From: JAGNZR01 sp051652785
Lineage (GTDB): Bacteria > Fusobacteriota > Fusobacteriia > Fusobacteriales > Fusobacteriaceae
Reading direction: 5' to 3'
Assembly: GCA_051652785.1 (NCBI GenBank)
Contig: JBOFUX010000043.1
Span: forward strand, 1-9,526
Length of the DNA: 9,526 nucleotides
Under the pieces are notes generated by a model that saw only the letters and a program-made list of their open reading frames with translations, was not told the origin of the DNA and ran no database searches. Shown piece after piece: positions 1 to 6,271 of the stretch. A program made the translations under genes and the position numbers. How positions within the stretch are numbered: position 1 is the first letter of the stretch; each line of letters opens with the position of its first letter.

Positions 1-353
1 TATCCCCAATCTTTAGTTTCCATTTCCTTAATTGAAAGTTGGATTTGTTTTAAATTATGTTCACACTCAATGAAATATTTTCTAGCTTGTCTACCTTTTT
101 CATTGTTTTCAATCATAGATAATTCTTTGGCTGTATTTAGAGTGAGTAGATAGTCGTCTTTAGGTCGCCCACCTTTTCCCCCGATTTGGGGAAAACTAGA
201 ATTCACTTGATAATCCTCACTTTCTACAAACTTATACTTCTCGATTCTCGCTTTAATCCAAGTTGTAAAATCTCTTTTAACTTGTAAAAATCCGTATAAC
301 TCTCTTGCACTAATAACCTGACCTAACTCATTTTCATTAATTGATAATTTCAT
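1..353 (-). CDS. Phage antirepressor, AntA/AntB N-terminal domain (partial)
   Basis: The reading frame opens at an ATG (351-353) behind an AGGAGGT ribosome binding site and stays open for 117 codons to the window edge, so the C-terminus is missing. The visible part matches the AntA/AntB antirepressor domain: ISARELYGFLQVKRDFTTWI near residues 15-34, the FVESEDYQV stretch, GGKGGRPKDDYLLTL, then the characteristic TAKELSMIENNEKGRQARKY segment and FIECEHNL. Proteins of this family counteract phage repressors and favour induction. The gene lies downstream of a small ribbon-helix-helix gene and probably shares its promoter at 625-653. The intervening leader is covered by a plus-strand antisense RNA candidate, as antirepressors of P22 and P1 are also controlled by small RNAs (known for those phages, inferred here). 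The domain call is firm; the C-terminal domain, often DNA-binding, cannot be seen. Confidence 0.87.
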   Translation of the reverse strand, partial: MKLSINENELGQVISARELYGFLQVKRDFTTWIKARIEKYKFVESEDYQVNSSFPQIGGKGGRPKDDYLLTLNTAKELSMIENNEKGRQARKYFIECEHNLKQIQLSIKEMETKDWG

Positions 354-374
354 ATAAATACCTCCTAAAATATA

Positions 375-403
375 TTGATTTTAGAGGTTGATTACTGTAT
401 AAT
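375..403 (+). promoter_or_regulatory. Sigma-70-type promoter for a plus-strand small RNA
   Basis: TTGATT (375-380) and a perfect TATAAT (398-403) are separated by exactly 17 bases, with TG directly before the -10 box. The -10 lies in an odd palindrome, GTATA-A-TATAC (397-407), which could also be an operator. Transcription would start near 410 and run away from the antirepressor gene. No plus-strand protein gene follows, but a hairpin terminator lies about 60 bases downstream, so the product is most simply a small RNA. Confidence 0.62.
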
Positions 404-409
404 ATACTT

Positions 410-475
410 GTCACGGTTTATTGTTATACAATAAGCTACCTCGCTTCAAGTTACGGCTTGAGGCGATTTTTATTT
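410..475 (+). ncRNA. Candidate small antisense RNA in the antirepressor operon
   Basis: This is the segment between a consensus plus-strand promoter and an intrinsic terminator, about 65 nt. Hairpin 1 pairs 416-423 with 429-436 (8 bp, one G-U) around the loop TTATA. Hairpin 2 pairs 441-450 with 457-466 and is the terminator. The 4-nt linker UACC between them, with the first two bases of hairpin 2, gives UACCUC. That is complementary to GAGGUA in the antirepressor ribosome binding site. The whole RNA is also fully complementary to the minus-strand transcript between the ribbon-helix-helix gene and the antirepressor, and its 3' end touches the stop codon of the former. It contains no ATG and no plausible reading frame. 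I recognise no known RNA family. Its existence is inferred from signals only. Confidence 0.5.
441..475 (+). terminator. Intrinsic terminator, plus strand
   Basis: TCGCTTCAAG (441-450) pairs with CTTGAGGCGA (457-466) over 10 bp with one G-U pair, around the loop TTACGG, followed by TTTTTATTT (467-475). On the minus strand the same hairpin is followed by GGTAGCTTATTG, not a T-tract. It should therefore terminate plus-strand transcripts and let minus-strand transcription continue into the antirepressor. Confidence 0.72.
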
Positions 476-599
476 ATTTCTTTAATTCCTGTTTTATCAA
501 ATCTAAAATAAATTCCTTAATACTTTTACCTCCTTCTGTGGCTTTTATTTTTATAACTTTGTGAAATTCATCTTCTACTTTGAAAGAAATATTTTTCAT
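474..599 (-). CDS. Small ribbon-helix-helix DNA-binding protein
   Basis: A 41-residue protein that begins at an ATG (597-599) behind the ribosome binding site GGAGGTGAT. The sequence starts MKNISFKVEDEFHKVIKIKA, a short beta strand (NISFKV) followed by a helix. It continues with a turn (EGGKS) and a second helix (IKEFILDLIKQELKK). That is the minimal ribbon-helix-helix layout of Arc, CopG and antitoxin-type regulators, which bind DNA as dimers through the beta strand. It is the first gene after a TTGACA promoter and lies upstream of the antirepressor, so an autorepressor of this small operon is the most likely role. No toxin gene is seen next to it, which argues against a toxin-antitoxin pair. 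The fold call is good; the target is unknown. Confidence 0.75.
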   Translation of the reverse strand: MKNISFKVEDEFHKVIKIKATEGGKSIKEFILDLIKQELKK

Positions 600-624
600 T
601 CAATCACCTCCGTAACTTAAAAAC

Positions 625-653
625 AATTTAACACGTTTACGTTTTTGTGTCAA
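625..653 (-). promoter_or_regulatory. Promoter of the RHH-antirepressor operon with possible operator
   Basis: On the minus strand a perfect TTGACA (plus 648-653) and TAAATT (plus 625-630) are 17 bases apart, upstream of the ribbon-helix-helix gene. The spacer holds two ACGT steps in ACGTAAACGT, flanked by a GTGT/ACAC inverted repeat (plus 631-650). Such short symmetric repeats overlapping a promoter suit a ribbon-helix-helix autorepressor, which is an inference. The promoter is separated from the head genes by the terminator at 684-713, so the cassette has its own transcription. Confidence 0.66.
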
Positions 654-683
654 CATTTTTTTTTATAAAACCAAATATAAAGC

Positions 684-713
684 AAAAACCCCAATAATTA
701 AATTGAGGTTTTT
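684..713 (-). terminator. Terminator after the head gene module (probably bidirectional)
   Basis: On the minus strand AACCTCAAT pairs with ATTGGGGTT (one G-U) around a 6-nt loop, followed by TTTTT. It begins a few bases after the stop codon of the gpG-like gene. The plus strand shows the same stem with one mismatch and its own run of seven T, so it may work in both directions. Confidence 0.7.
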
Positions 714-716
714 TTA

Positions 717-1202
717 TTATTCATCTAAAAAATATTCTTTTGTCATTTTTTTATATTTATCCCTCATTTTTTCACTAAATCCTATAAAAGGTCTAGCAGG
801 AATATCGCCCCAAGGAGCTAAGAATTTTCTTTCGTGTGCTTTAACCTTAGTTCCATTCTTCCTAGTAAAAGCTTTAACATTAGCAACGCCACTCCCCAAA
901 CTTCCTTTTCTTGCTCCATATTGCATTGTGGTTGCATATTTTTTATTTGTTCCTATAACTACACTATCTTCTGTAATTGTATAACCTAGAGATTTTTTCA
1001 AAGAACCGGTATCAGATAATGTTTTCCCTTCTCTTTTAGATTTTTTCCAAGCTACACCTTTTGGAGATTTTTCACTTCTAAAATTGAATGATATTTTTGT
1101 TTTAGCATCTTCCCCTATTTTTTGTAATAAAGGTCTCAAATCTTTGCTTTTTTTTTCTATTACATTAAGTTTGTATATTAATTTATCTATTCCCTTTATC
1201 AT
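717..1202 (-). CDS. Phage virion morphogenesis protein, Mu gpG-like
   Basis: A 161-residue protein that resembles the phage virion morphogenesis family (Mu gpG), which acts in head completion or head-tail joining. Diagnostic parts are the SPKGVAWKK segment, LSDTGSLKKSLGYTI, VVIGTNKKYATTMQYG (compare the usual VGTNVPYAxxHQFG) and the C-terminal IPARPFIGFSE. A longer frame starts at TTG 1247. I prefer the ATG at 1200-1202, which begins one base after the stop of the upstream gene and gives the normal family N-terminus (MIKGIDKLIYKL). The ribosome binding site is weak (AAGG, about 14 bases upstream), so coupling to the upstream gene is likely. Its place after portal and MuF domains matches Mu order 29-30-G. 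It ends at a terminator, so it is the last gene of this transcript. Confidence 0.85.
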   Translation of the reverse strand: MIKGIDKLIYKLNVIEKKSKDLRPLLQKIGEDAKTKISFNFRSEKSPKGVAWKKSKREGKTLSDTGSLKKSLGYTITEDSVVIGTNKKYATTMQYGARKGSLGSGVANVKAFTRKNGTKVKAHERKFLAPWGDIPARPFIGFSEKMRDKYKKMTKEYFLDE

Positions 1203-1203
1203 A

Positions 1204-1404
1204 CTAATATACTCTGCCTTCAGGTATTTCAGGTAAATAATGCTCAATTGTTACATCGTTTAATAAACACAAATCCATTTTCCTTATAAGTTCATCTGTT
1301 GTGAACCCATTTACTAAAAACATAGGAACACACTCATTAAATCTCTCCCTATATTCTTCAAATTTATTCCAAAATTCTTCAGTTCTTTCATACTCATTTT
1401 CCAT
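1204..1404 (-). CDS. Hypothetical small acidic phage protein
   Basis: A 66-residue protein of unknown function. I chose the ATG at 1402-1404 because GGAGG (plus 1414-1418) sits 9 bases before it; the upstream in-frame ATG at 1425 would place that site inside the gene. The start is one base after the stop of the portal-MuF gene and the stop is one base before the gpG gene, so translation is coupled through this run. The N-terminal half is rich in Glu and Arg and probably helical (NEYERTEEFWNKFEEYRERF), with TTDELIRKMDLCLLNDVTIE in the second half. No membrane segment or signal peptide. A head accessory role is suggested only by position. Confidence 0.7.
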   Translation of the reverse strand: MENEYERTEEFWNKFEEYRERFNECVPMFLVNGFTTDELIRKMDLCLLNDVTIEHYLPEIPEGRVY

Positions 1405-1405
1405 T

Positions 1406-4183
1406 TTATAACACCTCCGCAACATGTTTTAATAAATCTTCAAATACTTCCATAAAATTTGGAAATTGTGTTCTTATAAATTCTATTTGTTCTTTTGCTT
1501 CAATTGTATTTTCTAAAGCTTTTAAACTAAACATGTTAGCAAAAGTCTCAACTTCTATATTCCCAGTTTGTTTCCAATATGTAGCTCCGTGTCCACGATA
1601 CAACTGAACTTTTGCTTTCGTCATAGATTCAAATATATCTTGAATCGCACCGTACTCAACTTTTACTAATTTTTCTTTCCCAAAAGTATCCATCATTTTT
1701 TGAGCAACCTCTTTTCTGTAAATAGTCCCCTTTTTACCCTTAAAATTCTTTTGCCATTCTAATATTTGAGATGAAAAATCTCCTATTTCTTTTGCATTAG
1801 ATTCAGAAAAAAAACTTGAAGATGAATTTTTTATTTTTCTTGAAACATTGCAATCAATAAAATGTCCAAATTCATGAGATATAGTTGATGTATTTTTACC
1901 ATTTAAACTATAATAAATAGTATCTGATTTAGTTATATAATAGTCTCCCTTAGCACTAACAGTCTTTACTCTGTCTGAAGTTTTTGAAACTATTTTTTTA
2001 ACATCATCAGGAGATTCTTTAAATGTATCTACGTATAATTTTTTCATCTCTACATCTAAATTTTTAAAATTAAAATTAGTTACATTTATTTTTTCTGTTA
2101 GCCTTGTTTCTTTTATTTTAACATTTTTTTTAAGATTTTCCCAGTAACCTTTAGCAGGATTTCCTTTAAAATCTCCTAAATCTAATTTTTTTATAGCAGC
2201 ACTAGGCTTAGATACCTTTAAATCATAATCCTTTAAATCCTCATTGTCTAAAGCCGTAACCTTACTTCTACACATAAAATGGTTTGGCGGATAAATAGAA
2301 CTCCAAATAGGATCGTCACTTTTATAAATTTTACCGTCTAATTGTTGACATGTTGAAGATTGTCTATTATCTTGTATTCCATCATAAAACCAATAAGGTT
2401 TATTAGCTTTATTTTCCATATTTTTTTCATACTCTCCTACAGAGTAAAATGTACTCATATTAGTTCTATATATATTTGCACTATACCATCCCTCGTTCCC
2501 CAACCCTGCTTTATCTGCTACATTTTCAATATCTTTTTTCCATTCTTTAAATGTTCCCCCAGTTTCAACGCTTTTTTGTAAACTGGATAAAACTTTTTCA
2601 GTTGCTTTTATATCTGTAGATTTTTTAATCCAAAATACATTATCCTTTAGTTTTTCTTGTTTACTATCAATAGAATTAAAAAGTACAGGTTTCTTTGACA
2701 TTGCATAACTTATTGCTTCACTAAATTTTATTTTAAAAGGATTTATTTCCGATTCAAACTCTATTGTTTTTTCTATCCCAATTTCTGAAATAAGTTGAAC
2801 TATAAACGAATGTTCCTCAAAATCATCAAAATTAAAATTTATAGGTTTTATATTATTTTCATCTAATTCTGTTATATATTTTTTTGTTTGTTCGTAAAGA
2901 CTATTTTGAAATTTTTTCATAAAAGCTTCTTCTGCTTTTTTTAAAATATTGATTTTAAATGCTCTTTCACTTTCTAATAAATCATTTAGATTTTTTTTTT
3001 TAGAAAATTCAATTGAATTTAATTCTTCAACTAAATATTTCTTATCTATACCTAATGACTCTGAAATAAAATCTAAATTTGCTTTATATCCTGTTTCTTT
3101 TAATTTTAAAAAATTATCTAGTTTAAAACTTTTTACTTCCTCTTCTTTTTTTTCTATTTCCAATTGAATATTTATATTGTTTGGTGGAGATAATTTAAAA
3201 TAAAATTCAGAATAATCTTCTCCTTTTATAACCATCAAGCTTTTAAATAGATTTCCTAAGCTATCAGATATAAAGGAACAACATTCTTCCACTACTTGTG
3301 TCTCTGCGTCCATATGAATCGTCCCTAAAGCTTGTGTTCCTTTTTCTCCTGCATCCATTGTAAGGGTTGAGCCTAGAATATTTTGCATTATTTTTACTTT
3401 TTCTATTTTTTCTAATTTTGTATAAATCTCTGGATCTAAATCTGATAATTTTATTAATTGCAAATTATCTTTCAAATTAGAGCCATTTGAACCACCAAAA
3501 TTTTCAATGGGAATACCTATTACATTTCCACCTTTAGCTTCTTTTATAGCTTCTGCTCTTTGTCTAGTTTCCTTTTCATCTTCTCCTGCCTCAAAAGGAA
3601 ACATCACTATTACATCTCCATATTTTTTAGAAATGCCTCTCAGTTGATTTTTAAATAATTCTTTATCTAAAAAGCTTGCGTTACAAGATTCTAATATACT
3701 TTGCCCTGTAATTTTCGAAGGTGTCCATTCATGAATGCACAATAAGAACTTATCATAAGTTATTTCTATGACTTTATCTCCTATTTTTAATTCCCATTTT
3801 TTTTCTTTATCATTATATGATACATTTTTATGAGGAATTGGAATCAATGAATCAATTTCATAATTTTCATTGTATATAATTTCAAAACAAGAAAAACCAT
3901 ATAATCTAGCTTTTAACATAAAATTAAAAATTCTATTAAATTTTATATTTTTAAATAATAACTGTATTTCCTCAAGTTTATTTTTTAATTTTTCATTATC
4001 TGTTTCGATTGTGTATTCTCTTCCGGCTACCGCTCTACTTATTTTATTTAAAGCACTATTTATATCAATATCTTTAATTATTTTTTCTATGCTCTCTATA
4101 TCTAGTTCAGATTTTATCTGTGGTAACTCTTTAAATAAATTTAGTGTATCCGATTCTATGCTAGTTTTATTTTTTTTATTCAT
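1406..4183 (-). CDS. Portal - Mu F head morphogenesis - zincin-like fusion protein
   Basis: One uninterrupted frame of 925 residues carries three parts. Residues about 30-400 resemble the Mu gp29-like portal family (DUF935): IPIPHKNVSY, HEWTPSKITGQSIL, LGSTLTMDAGEKGTQALG and the following helix. Residues about 515-645 are a Mu F-like (gp30) minor head domain: FKEWKKDIENVADKAGLG, ANIYRTNMSTFYSVGEYE, WFYDGIQDNRQSSTCQQLDG, ending PPNHFMCRSKV. Residues about 700-925 contain H770-E-F-G-H774, the HExxH zinc site with catalytic Glu771, and VETFANMF at 878-885, whose Glu879 could be the third zinc ligand. YRGHGATYW (862-870) lies between. The ATG at 4181-4183 has AGGAG 9 bases upstream, overlapping the terminase stop. 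In most phages portal and F are separate genes. The C-terminal domain could be a maturation protease, or an effector carried in the virion as in MuF polymorphic toxins. The portal and F calls are strong; protease activity is inferred from the motif. Confidence 0.88.
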   Translation of the reverse strand: MNKKNKTSIESDTLNLFKELPQIKSELDIESIEKIIKDIDINSALNKISRAVAGREYTIETDNEKLKNKLEEIQLLFKNIKFNRIFNFMLKARLYGFSCFEIIYNENYEIDSLIPIPHKNVSYNDKEKKWELKIGDKVIEITYDKFLLCIHEWTPSKITGQSILESCNASFLDKELFKNQLRGISKKYGDVIVMFPFEAGEDEKETRQRAEAIKEAKGGNVIGIPIENFGGSNGSNLKDNLQLIKLSDLDPEIYTKLEKIEKVKIMQNILGSTLTMDAGEKGTQALGTIHMDAETQVVEECCSFISDSLGNLFKSLMVIKGEDYSEFYFKLSPPNNINIQLEIEKKEEEVKSFKLDNFLKLKETGYKANLDFISESLGIDKKYLVEELNSIEFSKKKNLNDLLESERAFKINILKKAEEAFMKKFQNSLYEQTKKYITELDENNIKPINFNFDDFEEHSFIVQLISEIGIEKTIEFESEINPFKIKFSEAISYAMSKKPVLFNSIDSKQEKLKDNVFWIKKSTDIKATEKVLSSLQKSVETGGTFKEWKKDIENVADKAGLGNEGWYSANIYRTNMSTFYSVGEYEKNMENKANKPYWFYDGIQDNRQSSTCQQLDGKIYKSDDPIWSSIYPPNHFMCRSKVTALDNEDLKDYDLKVSKPSAAIKKLDLGDFKGNPAKGYWENLKKNVKIKETRLTEKINVTNFNFKNLDVEMKKLYVDTFKESPDDVKKIVSKTSDRVKTVSAKGDYYITKSDTIYYSLNGKNTSTISHEFGHFIDCNVSRKIKNSSSSFFSESNAKEIGDFSSQILEWQKNFKGKKGTIYRKEVAQKMMDTFGKEKLVKVEYGAIQDIFESMTKAKVQLYRGHGATYWKQTGNIEVETFANMFSLKALENTIEAKEQIEFIRTQFPNFMEVFEDLLKHVAEVL

Positions 4184-4187
4184 TCCT

Positions 4188-5501
4188 TTACACTCCTATA
4201 GCTCTAGATTTACTTCTTTTCTTTAACGGTATATATTTCCTATAACTCAAGGCATATCTCATTGTATCAATAGTGTGTGGGTCTATATTGTATTCTCCTG
4301 GAATAATGTTGTCCCATTTATTTTTTTTCCAAACTGTTTCCTCTACCTCTAGTTTTGTATTAGGACATCTATCTCTATCTATTACTATTCTTGAAAAATT
4401 TCTAAGTTGTTGTTCTCCATGTTCTATTCCTAAACTCTTATCACAAGGGTGTATTCTGTATCCCTCTTGATAAAAGTCTGCGTTTGTTTGAGCTGCAGCA
4501 TTATCTGCATAAATAATAACTCTTCCTTCTTTCATAGGTTCTAGTCCTATTACTAATTCCTTAGTAGTTAGTTTACGATTGTAATATTCCCAATAAATAT
4601 ATAATTCATTTAATGTTTCATTTATGGCCATCTTTAGTCCAACTGTATATGAAGTAGAATATCCCCAGTCAATTCCTCTGTATTGACATTCTTTTCCTAG
4701 TTTATTTTCTACATATTTTTCATAAATTTGGCTTTCATAAACTGCATTATGAAGTACTAAATCTCCATCTGCTCCAAATTTCCCCTCACAAGCTATTCTT
4801 TTTATTCTAGGGTCTTTTTCACTTTCGAGCTCATATACGAAGCTTGCAGGTAGAAAAGGATTATCTTTATATGTGGAATGATGGATTTTTATTATTATCT
4901 CATCAATAGTTCCATTATCTAGTTTTATAAATTCCTTTTTTTCTAAAGTACGTTTTTTATATAGTTCTTCCTCATCAAAATTAAAACCATTTTTAGTAAA
5001 AAACATTTGATATACTGAACTACCTCTTGATATAGGATTGCACATAAGAACCATATGCTTTTTTATATTCGATACCCTCAACCTTTTTCTTAATTCTTTT
5101 AAATCGTTCAATGTTAATTCATCTGCTTCTTCTACAATTATATAATCTATATTTTTAATAGATTTTATTTTTCTAAAATCATCCATTCCTCTAAATATAA
5201 TTTTTGAATTATTTCTCGTATTAGTTGCTTCCAACGGGGATTTTATAAACTTCCAGTCATTTAGCATACCTACCAAATCCAAACCCTCTTTAAGGTCCTC
5301 ATAACAACTTTCTTTTATTGTTGCAAATACCTTTCTTACAACCATAATTTTTCTTTTTTCCTGTGTTGCTTTTAATGCAGTTTTTAAAAATCCTGTAAAA
5401 CTTTTTCCCGAACCATAACCACCTATCATTAGAAAAATATCAAATTTCTCATCTTTTAACACATTATAAAAATGTCTTCTTATCTTCATTTTATTTATCA
5501 T
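4188..5501 (-). CDS. Terminase large subunit, PBSX/Terminase_3 family
   Basis: The packaging motor and headful or cos nuclease, 437 residues from the ATG at 5499-5501. A TTG at 5513 would add four residues, but GAGG lies 6 bases before the chosen ATG, which overlaps the end of the small subunit gene. ATPase part: Walker A GGYGSGKS (27-34), Walker B IDYIIVEEAD (118-127) with Glu124 or Glu125 as the catalytic base, and the coupling motif LMCNP (152-156). Nuclease part, RNase H-like: GIDWGYSTS with Asp278, IIYADNAA with Asp333, and DPHTIDTMRYAL with Asp412, a usual metal-binding set. The length is normal for the family and no domain is missing. The gene is followed after 4 bases by the portal fusion, the usual order. 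Confidence 0.95.
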   Translation of the reverse strand: MINKMKIRRHFYNVLKDEKFDIFLMIGGYGSGKSFTGFLKTALKATQEKRKIMVVRKVFATIKESCYEDLKEGLDLVGMLNDWKFIKSPLEATNTRNNSKIIFRGMDDFRKIKSIKNIDYIIVEEADELTLNDLKELRKRLRVSNIKKHMVLMCNPISRGSSVYQMFFTKNGFNFDEEELYKKRTLEKKEFIKLDNGTIDEIIIKIHHSTYKDNPFLPASFVYELESEKDPRIKRIACEGKFGADGDLVLHNAVYESQIYEKYVENKLGKECQYRGIDWGYSTSYTVGLKMAINETLNELYIYWEYYNRKLTTKELVIGLEPMKEGRVIIYADNAAAQTNADFYQEGYRIHPCDKSLGIEHGEQQLRNFSRIVIDRDRCPNTKLEVEETVWKKNKWDNIIPGEYNIDPHTIDTMRYALSYRKYIPLKKRSKSRAIGV

Positions 5502-6162
5502 CTTCAACCTCAATAATAAGCTTTCGTGAACTATCTTCTTCTATATCTGTTTTTAAATCTAATCCTTTAAACTTAGTTAAAAAATCTAATGATTTTTCCC
5601 TATTTTCTAATTCAACAATTATATCTCTTCCAAATTCAGTATCTTTAATTTTTATTTTTTTTAACAAAGTTCCGTCTACTTCTGATAATTTTTTCAAGCT
5701 TCCATTGTCATTTAAAAAATCTGTCATGTCACTAAATGCTATTTGTGCATGTCTAATAAGTATTTTATTAGAGTCTAGCAATAGCTCATTAAATTGTAAC
5801 TCTTTTAATTCATTTAATAATGCTTTAACATTAGTATTTTTTAGTAATCTATGTCCATCAACAAAGGCACCTGACTTACTATACCCTGCTTTTAAAGCTG
5901 CTTGAGTTGCATTAAAATTTTGAATATAATATACACAAAAAAGCTTTTGTCTAGCATTCAAATCAGAGTTATCCACTTTTTTATAAAAGTTTTTATTTAT
6001 AGTCTTCTCATTTTTTTTCTTGGTGACATTTGAGGTGACATTATTAGTGTCACTATCTTGTTGTTTTTTTTTCCATCTCATAATAGTTCTTTCTGAAGTA
6101 TTATATTTTTTAGCTAATTCTTTATTTGTTAATTTTAAATCCTCTTTTGATAATTTATCCAA
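5491..6162 (-). CDS. Terminase small subunit, Terminase_2/XtmA-like
   Basis: A 223-residue DNA-recognition subunit of the packaging terminase. Residues about 11-33 form a helix-turn-helix (LTNKELAKKYNTSERTIMRW). A Lys- and Asn-rich linker follows (34-65, including NVTSNVT). Then comes the Terminase_2 domain with LNARQKLFCVYYIQNFNATQ (68-87), AALKAGYS (88-95), and the conserved tail segment LENREKSLDFLTKFKGLDL. The start is TTG (6160-6162): a strong GGAGGTGAT lies 13 bases upstream, an in-frame TAA lies just before, and the next Met is residue 28, inside the helix-turn-helix. The end overlaps the large subunit start by 11 bases. The stretch coding for the linker holds repeats that could be a packaging site. 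Confidence 0.92.
   Translation of the reverse strand: MDKLSKEDLKLTNKELAKKYNTSERTIMRWKKKQQDSDTNNVTSNVTKKKNEKTINKNFYKKVDNSDLNARQKLFCVYYIQNFNATQAALKAGYSKSGAFVDGHRLLKNTNVKALLNELKELQFNELLLDSNKILIRHAQIAFSDMTDFLNDNGSLKKLSEVDGTLLKKIKIKDTEFGRDIIVELENREKSLDFLTKFKGLDLKTDIEEDSSRKLIIEVEDDK
6022..6056 (+). repeat. Repeat cluster in the small terminase gene (candidate packaging site)
   Basis: GGTGACATT occurs twice, 12 bases apart (6022-6030, 6034-6042), followed by the inverted TGTCACTAT (6048-6056). The second copy and the inverted one form a 6-bp palindrome around a 7-base loop (GTGACA/TGTCAC). TGTCACTAT occurs again at 6196-6204, upstream of the gene. Pac-type phages such as SPP1 and P22 carry their packaging site in or near the small terminase gene, so this is a reasonable pac candidate. 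The direct repeat also encodes NVTSNVT, so coding causes cannot be excluded. Confidence 0.35.
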
Positions 6163-6212
6163 CTTATTTTAATCACCTCCAAAATAAAACAGTTATGTCA
6201 CTATTAAAATTA

Positions 6213-6233
6213 TGTTAGTAGTTTCAACTAACA
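6213..6233. promoter_or_regulatory. Palindrome upstream of the terminase genes (possible operator)
   Basis: TGTTAGT (6213-6219) and ACTAACA (6227-6233) form a perfect 7-bp inverted repeat around AGTTTCA, between the late-regulator candidate and the terminase operon. No T-tract follows on the minus strand, so an operator or activator site for late transcription is more likely than a terminator. A minus-strand TTGAAA overlaps it, but no convincing -10 box lies 17 bases away, as expected for an activator-dependent promoter. This reading is inference. Confidence 0.35.
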
Positions 6234-6271
6234 CAAAAGACTAGATAAAATTATTACCTAGTCTTTTGTGT
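6231..6271 (-). terminator. Long hairpin overlapping the end of the HTH gene
   Basis: ACACAAAAGACTAG (6231-6244) and CTAGTCTTTTGTGT (6258-6271) are perfect complements over 14 bp with a 13-base loop. The right arm holds the last four codons and the TAG stop of the minus-strand helix-turn-helix gene. The outer A/T part gives CTTTTGTGTT at the 3' side on both strands, in the manner of a bidirectional terminator with a short U-tract. It probably ends the early or replication transcript before the packaging genes, but the U-tract is poor. Confidence 0.5.

Noticed and set aside
410..475. P1-type c4 antisense RNA
   Set aside because: c4 is cut from the same transcript as the antirepressor on the same strand. 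Here the RNA has its own promoter on the opposite strand and the hairpins do not match what I know of c4.
410..599. Type I toxin-antitoxin locus (Fst- or TxpA-like) around the small RNA
   Set aside because: The RNA length and convergent position look similar, but no short hydrophobic toxin frame exists on the opposite strand; the convergent gene encodes a charged ribbon-helix-helix protein.
703..984. Plus-strand frame of 93 codons with hydrophobic residues
   Set aside because: It lies opposite the gpG-like gene and has no ribosome binding site; the hydrophobic look comes from antisense reading of Lys-rich codons. The same applies to the frames at 2360-2581, 2949-3167, 3870-4226, 4273-4470, 5705-5905 and 8972-9166.
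1203..1247. Longer gpG start at TTG 1247
   Set aside because: It would overlap the upstream gene by 44 bases, lacks a good ribosome binding site and adds residues not typical of the family; the ATG at 1202 fits the tight gene spacing.
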